Positions 52,431 through 60,584 of a stretch of DNA of 64,000 bases are shown here, piece by piece (within the stretch, counting starts at the first letter, position 1; each line of letters starts with the position of its first letter). Location of the stretch: NCBI RefSeq assembly GCF_001613145.1, contig NZ_BDBU01000011.1, forward strand, positions 49,206 through 113,205, given 5' to 3'. The notes beneath the pieces are model-generated. The model did no database searches. It worked only from the letters and a program-made list of their open reading frames with translations, and was not told the origin of the DNA. Made by a program: the position numbers and the translations under genes. Origin of the DNA: Nocardia jejuensis NBRC 103114 (GTDB taxonomy: Bacteria; Actinomycetota; Actinomycetes; Mycobacteriales; Mycobacteriaceae).

Positions 52431-53659
52431 TCCGGGATGGGCGGCGAGGGCGGGAAGGTAACGGGCAGGGCGGTCAGCGCACGGTGGAAAGGCCCTGGGC
52501 GCCAGGTCAATCCGTTCACCGGGACCGCCAGCTTCATCTCCGGTAGCGCGTCCAGCAGGTGATCGACCGATTCCTGCGCGATGAGATACGCGATCGCGTT
52601 GGCCGGGCAGGCGTGCGGCCCGGTGCCGAAGGCGAGGTGCGAGCGGTTTCCGGCCAACTGCCCGGAGCGGATATCGGGATCGGTATTGCACGCGGCCATG
52701 CTGATCAGCACCGGCTGATGCGCCGGCAACCAGCAGTCCTCCAGGAAGATGGTCTGCCGCGGAAAACTGATGCAGAAGTTGGCCATCGGCGGATCGTCGA
52801 ACAACACCTCGTCCAGCGCTTCGCGAGTGGACAGACTCCCGCCCAGCACGCTCCCGCCGAACCGATCATCGGCGAGCATGAGCAGCAGCGTGTTGACGAT
52901 CAGATTCTGTTGCGGCTCGATGCCCGCGCCGTACAGGGTCGCCAGCTGGTGCAGCATCTCGACATCGGTGAGTCCGGCCGGATGCGCCAGCATGCGCGTG
53001 GTGACGTCGTCCCCGGGATGCGTGCGCTTGTACTGGGCCAGGCCCAGCAGCGCCTCGGCGAGCATCGCGTTGCCGCGCTCGGCGTCCACACCCTCGAAAA
53101 TGGCGGCCATTCCCTGCGCCGCCTGTCCGGCGAGTTCGGCGGGACAGCCGAGCAGATGGTTCAGCACATTGAAGGCGAGCGGAAAAGCGTAGTCCCGCAC
53201 CAGATCCGCCGATCCGGACCCGCAGATCGAATTGATCAGCGGTATCGCGGTGCGTTCGACCGTGGTCTGCAGTGCGTATTGGTCGACTCCCACCAGACCC
53301 GCGATATTGCTCTGCCGATAGCGCGCGTGCTCGGTTCCGGAATTGCGCAGCGCATTCGGCCGCCACTCCATCATCGGCAGCACCGGGCAATCGGAGGCCA
53401 CGCCTTCCTGCCACACCCGGGGATCGGCCGGGAATCGATCCGGATCGTTGAAAATGCGCACCGCCGTGCGATATCCGATCACCAGCGTGGCCGGCACACC
53501 CGGCGCCAGGTCGACCGGCGCGAGCGACCCGAATTTCTCGCGCATCTCCCGGTAGGCCCGATGCGGGTCCGCGGCGAATTCCGGCGTGTACATGGGCACG
53601 CGCGGCCCGGAATCGAACGGTGCGGTCTGGCTGGTACGAGCGGACACTGACTCTGACAT
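52427..53659 (-). CDS. Cytochrome P450, CYP157-like, lacking the ExxR arginine
   Basis: 410 residues. Heme-ligand Cys351 in F-G-T-G-P-H-A-C-P, and I-helix G-A-G-I-E-P at about 244. The K-helix reads E-V-L-F at 284-287 followed by D-D-P-P, so the usually invariant Arg of E-x-x-R is Phe. This is known in the Streptomyces CYP156/CYP157 group (E-V-L-W or E-Q-S-L-W). Cytosolic; no reductase or ferredoxin nearby. GGGGAG before ATG 53659. Confidence 0.85.
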   Translation of the reverse strand: MSESVSARTSQTAPFDSGPRVPMYTPEFAADPHRAYREMREKFGSLAPVDLAPGVPATLVIGYRTAVRIFNDPDRFPADPRVWQEGVASDCPVLPMMEWRPNALRNSGTEHARYRQSNIAGLVGVDQYALQTTVERTAIPLINSICGSGSADLVRDYAFPLAFNVLNHLLGCPAELAGQAAQGMAAIFEGVDAERGNAMLAEALLGLAQYKRTHPGDDVTTRMLAHPAGLTDVEMLHQLATLYGAGIEPQQNLIVNTLLLMLADDRFGGSVLGGSLSTREALDEVLFDDPPMANFCISFPRQTIFLEDCWLPAHQPVLISMAACNTDPDIRSGQLAGNRSHLAFGTGPHACPANAIAYLIAQESVDHLLDALPEMKLAVPVNGLTWRPGPFHRALTALPVTFPPSPPIPE

Positions 53660-53767
53660 CCGATGAACTCCCCGCGGTGAACAACTCCCACACACCGCCA
53701 CAGAACACCGCACATCCCGGACGCGGAACGACGGCCACCCTACAGAGATGTGCAGTCCTGTGCGCAC

Positions 53768-55096
53768 CTATTGCGCGGACGGTGTCTTTTCGAGGCGGAC
53801 CGGCACGGTATTGCGGGGAACCGGCGCGTCGAATTGGTCATTCGTCCGGGAAAGCGGGAATCGGTACAACCACACCGCCGCCGCCGCGAACAACGCGAGC
53901 GTCAGCCAGATATACGCGTTGTGATCGACCAGGGACCACGGCGCCCGGTTCGGGAAATCGAAGACGCTGCCGTAGTGCAGCCCGACCAGATCGAACACCC
54001 CGCCGGAGGCGACCAGGAACGCGAGCAGCAATCCCGCCACCGTCACCACCGAGCGACGGCGGATCGCCAGATCGGCCAGGCAGATCAGCAGCGCCGCCAG
54101 CCACACCCAGTGATGCACCCAGCTGTACGGCGAGACGACCGTGCTGGTCAGCCCGCACAGCGCCACAGCGGGCAGCTCACGCCCGGTCGCGGACAACCGC
54201 CGGGCCAGCAGCAGGCATACCGCGGTGATCGCCGCGGCGGCCGCCAGCCACAGCAATTGACTGACCGCACCCGAGCCGACGGAGCGCGCGATCATGCCTC
54301 GCAGCGATTCGTTCTGCGGATTCTCCGGCACCCCCACCCGCGCCGGATCGGCGAACGCGCCGCTCCAGAAGGTCAGCGAATCCTTCGGCAGCACGGCCAG
54401 ACCCATCACCATGGTGACCACCAGCGCCCCGATCGCGGTGCGCGCGGCCCGGAATCGGCGCGTCACCAGCAGATAGAGCACGAAGAACACCGGAGTCAGC
54501 TTGATGCCCGCCGCGATTCCGGTCAGCACACCCTTGAACCGCGACGAATCTGGCAGCGCCATATCGATCAGCACGAGCAGCAGCAACAGCAGATTGACCT
54601 GACCGAAGGCCATCGTCTCGCGCACCGGTTCGCACACCAGCAGCAGTGCGGCGATCGCCGGTCCCAGCACCAGCGTGCGCCGATCGCGCCGGTAGCCCAG
54701 GACCGAGAGCGCCGCCCAGGCCGATCCGGTCAGCAGCGCGAAATTGCCCAGCGCGCCGACCCAGGTGAACGCGGTGCCGTGAATCGCCGCCAGCGGCACG
54801 AACAGCACCGCCGCGAAGGGCGTGTACACGAACTCCCAGACCCCACGCGTCGAACCGCGCAGCGGGGTGTCGTACACCGAGACGCCGTGAGCCACCCGGT
54901 CCGCCGCGATCTGATAGACGCCCAGGTCGACCATGTGCAGCATCGCGCGCGGCCCGGCCAGCACCTGCCCGAGGTAGTACCAGCCCGCCAGCGCCCCCAG
55001 CAGCGAGACGCCCCAGACCACCGCCGACGGAATCGTGCGCCCCTGTGGCGGAACCTGTTTCGTCCCCGCCACCTGCTCGACCGTCGACACCGCCAT
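53768..55096 (-). CDS. GT87-family polyprenyl-phosphate mannosyltransferase
   Basis: 442 residues with 9-11 predicted spans (DUF2029/GT87). The catalytic Asp is in the M-V-D-L-G-V-Y-Q loop near the N-terminus. It should use polyprenyl-phosphomannose on the outer side of the membrane to add alpha-1,2 mannose to lipomannan/PIM or an arabinogalactan, like PimE or Rv2181. Start ATG at 55096 with GAGGTGAG upstream. Upstream in-frame extension not supported. Confidence 0.85.
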   Translation of the reverse strand: MAVSTVEQVAGTKQVPPQGRTIPSAVVWGVSLLGALAGWYYLGQVLAGPRAMLHMVDLGVYQIAADRVAHGVSVYDTPLRGSTRGVWEFVYTPFAAVLFVPLAAIHGTAFTWVGALGNFALLTGSAWAALSVLGYRRDRRTLVLGPAIAALLLVCEPVRETMAFGQVNLLLLLLVLIDMALPDSSRFKGVLTGIAAGIKLTPVFFVLYLLVTRRFRAARTAIGALVVTMVMGLAVLPKDSLTFWSGAFADPARVGVPENPQNESLRGMIARSVGSGAVSQLLWLAAAAAITAVCLLLARRLSATGRELPAVALCGLTSTVVSPYSWVHHWVWLAALLICLADLAIRRRSVVTVAGLLLAFLVASGGVFDLVGLHYGSVFDFPNRAPWSLVDHNAYIWLTLALFAAAAVWLYRFPLSRTNDQFDAPVPRNTVPVRLEKTPSAQ

Positions 55097-55416
55097 GCTC
55101 ACCTCGCGAATTCCGGCTTCTCGATTGCCCGAACCACCGTAGTGACCGCAGCCGAGGATCGCCAGGCGAGGCGAATCGGGAGGCCGCCCGCCGAGCCCGG
55201 ATCGAGCGATCACGACTAGCCCATCCGATGATCGTGAGCAAGATCCGGGAGCGAATCTGCTGCCTTGTCGCTGGATCGGGGGCCGCACGCAGGGCTGATA
55301 CGGCGAATTATTATGAAAGCCCCCTCGACAAAACCCCCGCCTTCGCACCGTACGGTGATATTTTTCATGGTGGGGGCCGACAAGAAATACAGTACTTCGC
55401 GCATCGAGGAGATGGC
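55097..55416. other. Divergent promoter region, nothing definite
   Basis: 320 bp between the GT87 gene and the small secreted protein gene. A locally AT-rich part (55305-55380) may contain promoters. No ORF with proper start was found. Confidence 0.4.
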
Positions 55417-55938
55417 GTGTTCAGGGTTGTGAAAAATTCCGCCGCGAGGATTTGCGGGGTAATTCTGGGAATGGCCGCGGGCGTGTTCGGAGTGAGTACC
55501 GCTCACGCCGACGACGGTTCCGGTCCGGCGGTGGTCGGTTCCGGTCCGGCAGTGGTCGGCGATACGGCGTATTTCGCGCTGGGCGAGTGGAACTGCTCCA
55601 TCGATGCGGGCGGCACGGTGGGCTGCGATCTCCCGATCCCGGCGTCCTTCATGGCGGTGTTGTACGCCGGAATGTCGGTGCCGTTCCCGAATGTTCCCGC
55701 CATCGTCATCGATTCGTCCGCGTGGCCCGCACATCCCCAGTGGAACTCGAACGGCAGTCATACGCTGCCCGGCGGAAACCCTGCCCTGCAACCGGTCTCA
55801 CGCGTGAATTATCACGACCCGCAATACTCCGTCACCCATGCCGGGGCCACCTGCCAGATCACCTTCAACGGCACGGCGGTGTGCACTTCCATGGGGCATG
55901 GGTTCAGTCAATGGGGACCAGAGCCGCACGGCTACTGA
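55417..55938 (+). CDS. Small secreted protein
   Basis: 173 residues, GTG start with AGGAG five bases upstream. Signal peptide ending V-S-T-A-H-A|D-D (residue 30). Mature domain contains a duplicated G-P-A-V-V-G near its start and four cysteines. Beta-rich, Pro/Gly-rich; unknown family seen in Nocardia and mycobacteria. Confidence 0.65.
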   Translation: MFRVVKNSAARICGVILGMAAGVFGVSTAHADDGSGPAVVGSGPAVVGDTAYFALGEWNCSIDAGGTVGCDLPIPASFMAVLYAGMSVPFPNVPAIVIDSSAWPAHPQWNSNGSHTLPGGNPALQPVSRVNYHDPQYSVTHAGATCQITFNGTAVCTSMGHGFSQWGPEPHGY

Positions 55939-55955
55939 TCCCCATGAATCACCTG

Positions 55956-56570
55956 TTATCGGTACCAGACGCCGGAATCCCAGTCGCCGTAGTCCCAGAC
56001 GTTGAAATCGTAGCGATTGTGCGCCCCTCCGAAGAGGTAACCCCACCAGCCTGCGGAGGTATCGCAGATCTGGTCGTCATGGTTGCACACGGTCAACACC
56101 GGGAAGCCACCGAACCAATCATCGACTCCCGCAAGCGGATAGCCGATGATGCCACTGCCCGGGGTCGAAGCCAGGCCACCCCAGCCGGGCCCCGCGACAC
56201 GCTTGGGATCCGCCAGCAGAATGGCATTGGCATTGTCGGCATCCTGATGCGCGGTGACCCACGCGTGCAGGATGCCCGCACCCTCACTGTGCCCGATCAG
56301 TCGAATGTGGTCACCGGGACACTGGTCGCGATGCGACCAGAACAGCCGGTTGAGTTCGTTCAACCCCGACATCGGGTCGAGGGAGTTGTATCCCATGGGC
56401 TGATCCACGAAGGCGACGAAAACCGATGAACTGTTATCGCCTAGTCCGCCGATACCGATGGCCCAGTCGCCAGTACAGACATCAGCGTGAGCCTTCGGAC
56501 TTGTCGCGTATGTAATGGAGAGGAGGGCGGCCAGCAGTAATGCGGCGAAGAGCGCCGTTGCTCTACGCAT
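55956..56570 (-). CDS. Secreted cutinase-like alpha/beta hydrolase
   Basis: 204 residues. Signal peptide (about 1-29; P-K-A-H-A|D). Nucleophile Ser95 in G-H-S-E-G, probable Asp in C-N-H-D-D-Q-I-C-D, and His in G-G-A-H-N-R-Y. The cysteines and size fit the PE-PPE/cutinase-like esterase group of Corynebacteriales. Substrate unknown. Convergent to the small secreted gene, 17-bp gap. Confidence 0.75.
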   Translation of the reverse strand: MRRATALFAALLLAALLSITYATSPKAHADVCTGDWAIGIGGLGDNSSSVFVAFVDQPMGYNSLDPMSGLNELNRLFWSHRDQCPGDHIRLIGHSEGAGILHAWVTAHQDADNANAILLADPKRVAGPGWGGLASTPGSGIIGYPLAGVDDWFGGFPVLTVCNHDDQICDTSAGWWGYLFGGAHNRYDFNVWDYGDWDSGVWYR

Positions 56571-56882
56571 GGTCGTACTTTCTTGCTGTGGTGTAACTCC
56601 GGGGCGTGCCCGGCTGAGCTCGGTGTACCCAGGAATTGCTGGCGTTCTTGATTTCTGGCGAAACAGTTACAACGGCCGTCATTTCCTACGCCGGAACGCA
56701 ATGTCCGAGACCGGCTTCCGAAATCGGTCTTCAGCTGCCCGGACAACTCCGCGCCCACCCTCCGCGGCGACGCTCGCGAAACCCGCTGGCCCCGCGCGCG
56801 ACTCGTATAACCGAACATTCGCGCCGCCTCGCACGCGGGGGTTGTCGCGATCGGTGTCCGACCCCGCCTGCATGATGGTCAG
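56571..56882. other. Divergent intergenic region, nothing definite
   Basis: 312 bp between the cutinase-like gene and the next plus-strand gene. AT-richer near 56640-56700. No ORF or hairpin is supported. Confidence 0.4.
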
Positions 56883-57593
56883 ATGTTCCCCACCGAGCAG
56901 CTGGCACAGGCAGACCGTCGTCCCGCCCTGATCGACACGCCGCTGGGCATCGTCGGGTTCGCCGTCGCACTCGGCGGCGAGACGCTACCGGCCGGACCGG
57001 ATTCGGTGTGGGTGCTGCCCAGCGGCGCGCGCCTGCATCGATGGCAGCACCGCGGCGCCACGGTCGATCTGCTGATCGGCAATATTCACGTACCCGCCTG
57101 GGACGGCGGCGCGCCGGTCACCACCTGGGCCGCGATCTGGCAGGTGACGGCCCGGGCAGCCGTCCCCGGTCTGAGATTCTCGGCCGAGATGACCGATCTG
57201 CCCGCCGGTGCGTCCGGCGGCGCCGACCCCGGCGAATGCCTGGCCGCAGTCAGCGTGGAGAACGATCACTTCGCGGTGTCGATCGGCGGACCGGACTCCG
57301 AGCTGCTGGCCCTGCAGGCCGCGGACGGCCGCCTGCTGCCCGGGGACTGGGCCGATGTGCTGCCGCCCTACGAGAACGACTCCTCCGAATACGGTGTGCG
57401 CTACGGGGATCCGGCGAGCATCGCCTGGCAGCTGCCGGCGCTGGCGGCGGGCGAGGCGGTCCGCGTGTGCATCGCGACCGCATGGTGCCCCCGTGACGAC
57501 GAGCGCCCCGCGGCCTGGTTCGGGGTGGATCTGCCCCTCGATACCGCCTATCTCGCGCTCACCGCCGATCCGACCGACGCACTGCCCGATTGA
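56883..57593 (+). CDS. Hypothetical actinobacterial protein
   Basis: 236 residues, cytosolic, Ala/Gly/Asp-rich. Recurring W-x motifs (V-W-V-L-P, R-W-Q-H, V-P-A-W-D, T-T-W-A-A-I-W) and beta-strand-like segments suggest two repeated beta domains. Acidic overall. No recognised motif. Stand-alone gene in front of the M23 gene (120 bp gap). Confidence 0.6.
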   Translation: MFPTEQLAQADRRPALIDTPLGIVGFAVALGGETLPAGPDSVWVLPSGARLHRWQHRGATVDLLIGNIHVPAWDGGAPVTTWAAIWQVTARAAVPGLRFSAEMTDLPAGASGGADPGECLAAVSVENDHFAVSIGGPDSELLALQAADGRLLPGDWADVLPPYENDSSEYGVRYGDPASIAWQLPALAAGEAVRVCIATAWCPRDDERPAAWFGVDLPLDTAYLALTADPTDALPD

Positions 57594-57713
57594 TCCGATT
57601 CCCGTACAGGACGATCGGCGATCGGTACAGTTCCCGTCACGTCGCGCACTCGGACACTCGGACGGCCGCGATCGGAGAGCGCGACACCTCGACGATCGAC
57701 CTGAGGATGAGCC

Positions 57714-58631
57714 TTGCCGAACCATCGTGTGTCTTCCGGTTCCCTATCCGTCGCAGATCTACTCGGCGAGACCGATACGCGCAATCGCGGCGCGACCGAT
57801 ACCCACCGTCGCGGCGCGACCGATACCCGTTGTCCCACCGGTCATCGCGCCGACTCCCCCGCTACCGGCAGCTTCCGGGCGCTCGCCGGTATCGCGATGG
57901 CCGCCGGCGCACTGCTGACCACCGGCGCGCATCTGACGCCCGCGCTCGCCACCGCGGCGCCGATCGGCCCGGCCGAGGATCTCGCCCCCGAAGCCGAACC
58001 CGATACCGCCCCAGTGCAACTCGCGCCTCCGGTGGCGCCGGTCAGTACGCCCTTCGGCCTCGTCGGCCTTCCGGCGGAGATCGCGGCGCCGCTCGCGCAG
58101 GCCGAGCAGTTCATCAAAGATGTTCAGCAGCAAGCCGCGGGCCTGCAGCAGCAGGCGGTCGATCTGCAGCAGCAGGCGATCGAGGCCCTGCCCGCGATTC
58201 CCGAGGCGGCGAAACCCGCTGACACGACGGTGCTTCCGGTGTCCGCCGGGCAGATCAGCTCCGGATTCGGTAGTCGCTGGGGCGAATTCCACTACGGGGT
58301 GGACATCGCCGACGCGCTGGGCACTCCGATTCACTCCGCCATGAGCGGCACGGTCCTCGAGGCGGGTCCCGCGTCCGGCTTCGGCCAGTGGGTCCGCGTG
58401 CAGCAGGAGGACGGGACCATCGCGGTCTACGGCCACGTCAACGACATGTACGTCCAGGCGGGTCAGCACGTCGAGGCGGGCGACGTGATCGCCTCGGTGG
58501 GCAATCGCGGCCAGTCCACCGGCCCGCATCTGCATCTGGAGATCTGGGACGTGAACGGCAAGAAGGTCGATCCCGTCGCCTGGCTGGCGGGCAAAGGAAT
58601 TCTCACGGAACAGCATTGGGGCGCGGACTGA
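57714..58631 (+). CDS. M23 peptidase (LytM-type) with coiled Gln-rich linker
   Basis: 305 residues from TTG 57714 (GAGG upstream; alternative GTG at 57729). N-terminal cytoplasmic part includes an S-V-A-D-L-L motif and a short T-D-T repeat; a hydrophobic export/anchor segment lies at about 57-77; residues about 125-155 are Gln-rich coiled coil (Q-Q-Q-A-V-D-L-Q-Q-Q-A-I). The M23 domain at about 180-295 has H-Y-G-V-D and H-L-H zinc ligands. Peptidoglycan endopeptidase at the outer face of the membrane. Confidence 0.85.
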   Translation: MPNHRVSSGSLSVADLLGETDTRNRGATDTHRRGATDTRCPTGHRADSPATGSFRALAGIAMAAGALLTTGAHLTPALATAAPIGPAEDLAPEAEPDTAPVQLAPPVAPVSTPFGLVGLPAEIAAPLAQAEQFIKDVQQQAAGLQQQAVDLQQQAIEALPAIPEAAKPADTTVLPVSAGQISSGFGSRWGEFHYGVDIADALGTPIHSAMSGTVLEAGPASGFGQWVRVQQEDGTIAVYGHVNDMYVQAGQHVEAGDVIASVGNRGQSTGPHLHLEIWDVNGKKVDPVAWLAGKGILTEQHWGAD

Positions 58632-58703
58632 CTCGTCGGTCCCGTGGACACGCACTGACGCGTCGGCCCCGGACACGCACTGGCATTTCGACCCCGGACA
58701 CGG
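58627..58703. repeat. Three imperfect tandem repeats (25-27 bp) after the M23 gene
   Basis: Three copies beginning ACTG and ending GGACACG(C/G) at about 58627, 58654 and 58679. The first starts within the last M23 codons, so the repeats straddle the stop codon. Non-coding otherwise. Confidence 0.6.
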
Positions 58704-58706
58704 ACC

Positions 58707-58740
58707 GGCCCCCGGTGCGCTGTGCGGCGCCTCGGGGGCC
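58707..58740 (+). terminator. Terminator of the M23 gene
   Basis: Stem GGCCCCCG/CGGGGGCC with an inner 4-6 bp stem, about 75 nt past the stop. Confidence 0.55.
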
Positions 58741-58838
58741 GAATCGCCCGGCGTTCCCACGACATCGTCCGCGGAGGAGTGGCGGCGTCATCGCTGTGCC
58801 GGTGATCGAATCACGACTCGATCAGGTCATCGTCGTGC

Positions 58839-59012
58839 TCAGTGTTTGAAGGCGTCCTTGACCTTTTCCCCCGCGTCCTTCACGTCGGACTTGGCCTGAT
58901 CGGCCTTGCCCTCGTTCTCGGTGCTGTGGTCGCCGGTAACCTGGCCCAGTTTTTCCTTCGCCTTACCGGCGAGGTCCTCGACCTTGTTCTTGGCCTTGTC
59001 AGTGGCACTCAT
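58839..59012 (-). CDS. CsbD family stress-response protein (third copy)
   Basis: 57 residues from ATG 59012 (GAGGAAC upstream). Classical CsbD pattern: K-A-K-N-K-V-E-D-L-A-G-K-A-K-E, G-Q-V-T-G-D and K-A-D-Q-A-K. A GTTTG-N14-GGGTAG promoter lies about 55 nt upstream. Confidence 0.9.
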   Translation of the reverse strand: MSATDKAKNKVEDLAGKAKEKLGQVTGDHSTENEGKADQAKSDVKDAGEKVKDAFKH

Positions 59013-59066
59013 ACGAATGTTCCTCTCTCGGCCGGTCACACCGTGGTGGTGCGACCTGTTTGCGGC

Positions 59067-59094
59067 CTACCCGGCTCCCGGGCACACAAACACC
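59067..59094 (-). promoter_or_regulatory. SigF/SigB-type promoter for the third CsbD gene
   Basis: On the minus strand GGTGTTTG (59094-59087), a 14-nt spacer, then GGGTAG (59072-59067). Confidence 0.6.
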
Positions 59095-59118
59095 GGGGCG
59101 CGGAGATAGAGATCCAGA

Positions 59119-59439
59119 TCACTCGTCGGTGCGACTCAGCTTGGCGTTGAGTTCGAGGGCATCCTGCAGTTGATCCTCGAGGATGATGATGCGGCAGGCG
59201 GCATCGAGCGCCGTGCCCTGGTCGATCAGCTCGCGCACGCGTCCCGCGATCCGCAGTTGATAGCGTGAGTAGCGGCGATGGCCGCCCTCGGATCGTTGGG
59301 GGGTGAGCAGTTTCGCCTCATCGAGGCTGCGCAGAAAGGCGGGGGTGGTACCCAGCATCTCCGCCGCACGCCCCATCGTGTAGGCCGGATAGTCATCGTC
59401 GTCGAACCTGGCGTTGGCGCTCCCGGGACCTGAAGTCAT
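59119..59439 (-). CDS. MerR-type regulator
   Basis: 106 residues. The MerR helix-turn-helix and wing (Y-T-M-G-R-A-A-E-M-L-G-T-T-P-A-F-L-R-S; E-G-G-H-R-R-Y-S) occupy about 20-65, followed by a short dimerisation helix (L-D-A-A-C-R-I-I-I-L-E-D-Q-L), with no C-terminal ligand domain. Closest in layout to HspR-like or stand-alone MerR regulators of actinomycetes. A perfect palindrome 21 bp upstream is probably its own operator. Confidence 0.85.
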   Translation of the reverse strand: MTSGPGSANARFDDDDYPAYTMGRAAEMLGTTPAFLRSLDEAKLLTPQRSEGGHRRYSRYQLRIAGRVRELIDQGTALDAACRIIILEDQLQDALELNAKLSRTDE

Positions 59440-59459
59440 GTGTGCCCTTCGTCGTACCT

Positions 59460-59476
59460 CATACTCGACGAGTATG
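59460..59476. promoter_or_regulatory. Palindromic operator CATACTCG-A-CGAGTATG upstream of merR
   Basis: Perfect 8-bp arms around a single base, 21 bp before the MerR start. A second half-site TATACTCGA occurs at about 59529. AT-rich against the background. Confidence 0.65.
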
Positions 59477-59682
59477 TTTCCTGCACTCCTGGTGAAGAAT
59501 ACATGATGACAGACATGGCAGGATATCTATACTCGATGCTGTAGATTTCCTGACCGATGCGTGGTACAAATCTACGCGGGCATCGATGCGGCGCGGGTTT
59601 CCCGCGCCGTGCCGGTGCCGACTCCGTCGGCCGTACAGACCACGCGCGACCACGGAGCCTGTGAGTGACGTGGAGGGCACCA

Positions 59683-60030
59683 ATGAACAACGAAGGCGAT
59701 TCGGAAATCCTCGAGGTTCAATCTCGGATTGTGCACTCGATTCCGGTCGTCGCCGCCAGCGGCGAGATCGACATCGTATCGGCTCCTCTGCTGAAGTCCG
59801 CCCTGGACGAGGCAGTACAGGCCGATCCCTCGATGCTCATCGTGGATCTGTCGGGGATCACCTTCCTCGGGTCGGTGGGGCTCAGCGTCCTGATCGCCCT
59901 GCGGGAGTCGACCACGATCGAATTGCAGATCGTGGTCTCCCAGCAGGCACGCCGCCCGATCGAGGTGACCGGAATGGCTGAGTTCTTCACCCTGACCGAA
60001 TCCCTCGAAGACGCCCTACCGCAGATCTGA
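59683..60030 (+). CDS. STAS-domain anti-sigma factor antagonist (RsbV-like)
   Basis: 115 residues, single STAS domain. The phospho-acceptor region is D-L-S-G-I-T-F-L-G-S-V-G-L; the conserved Ser is in G-S-V-G, preceding residue G rather than the common D. Anti-sigma antagonists free a SigF/SigB-type sigma factor from its kinase. GGAGGG five bases upstream. Divergent from merR. Confidence 0.88.
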   Translation: MNNEGDSEILEVQSRIVHSIPVVAASGEIDIVSAPLLKSALDEAVQADPSMLIVDLSGITFLGSVGLSVLIALRESTTIELQIVVSQQARRPIEVTGMAEFFTLTESLEDALPQI

Positions 60031-60045
60031 TCCAGATCGATCGGA

Positions 60046-60108
60046 CGAGCACCGGGAATCCACGGAACCGACGGCCCAGCCGCCACCCCCACGGGTTCCC
60101 GGTGCTCG
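60046..60108 (+). terminator. Hairpin after the STAS gene
   Basis: Perfect 13-bp stem CGAGCACCGGGAA and complement with a 37-nt loop that can form an inner GC stem, 15 nt after the stop at 60030. Confidence 0.6.
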
Positions 60109-60283
60109 CCGTGCGTACGGGCCCGGTTCAACGCCGCCCTCGCGATCGCGGTGATGCCGCGTTCGCCGGATCAGCGATTACAAATCAGCCAATTCGGGCA
60201 AACAAACAGCAATAGCCACCGTGAATGGCAGAAGATTCGAGGACACCCCACGCAGCACCGGCCCACCACCTCAGGAGCCACCC

Positions 60284-60508
60284 ATGACCGTCCCGGCAAA
60301 GCCGTCCCTGATATCCCGCATCTCGCGCAATCAGTGGCTGGCCATCATCCTCATCGTGCTGGCCATCGCCTTCATCGCCGAGAACCGGCACAGGGTCGAC
60401 ATCGAATTCCTGCTCCTCACGATCAGCTCGCCGATGTGGCTGGTGCTGCTGGTCACCTTCGCGGTCGGCTGGCTCGCGGGATTTCTGATTCGCCGATCCC
60501 GCAACTGA
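60284..60508 (+). CDS. LapA/DUF1049-like two-span membrane protein
   Basis: 74 residues, ATG at 60284 with AGGAG. Two hydrophobic helices (about 18-34 and 44-65) and the I-A-E-N-R-H-R-V-D-I-E-F-L-L motif typical of DUF1049 (LapA domain). Envelope protein of unclear role. Confidence 0.8.
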   Translation: MTVPAKPSLISRISRNQWLAIILIVLAIAFIAENRHRVDIEFLLLTISSPMWLVLLVTFAVGWLAGFLIRRSRN

Positions 60509-60528
60509 CCCAGCGCTTCCACAGCGGC

Positions 60529-60564
60529 AGGGACTGCCTCCGAAACATCACGGAGACAGCCCCT
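60529..60564 (+). terminator. Terminator after the LapA-like gene
   Basis: 14-bp stem with two mismatches and an 8-nt loop, followed by TTC; between convergent LapA-like and thiolase genes. Confidence 0.6.
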
Positions 60565-60584
60565 TTCGCGGGACCGCGTGGAAC

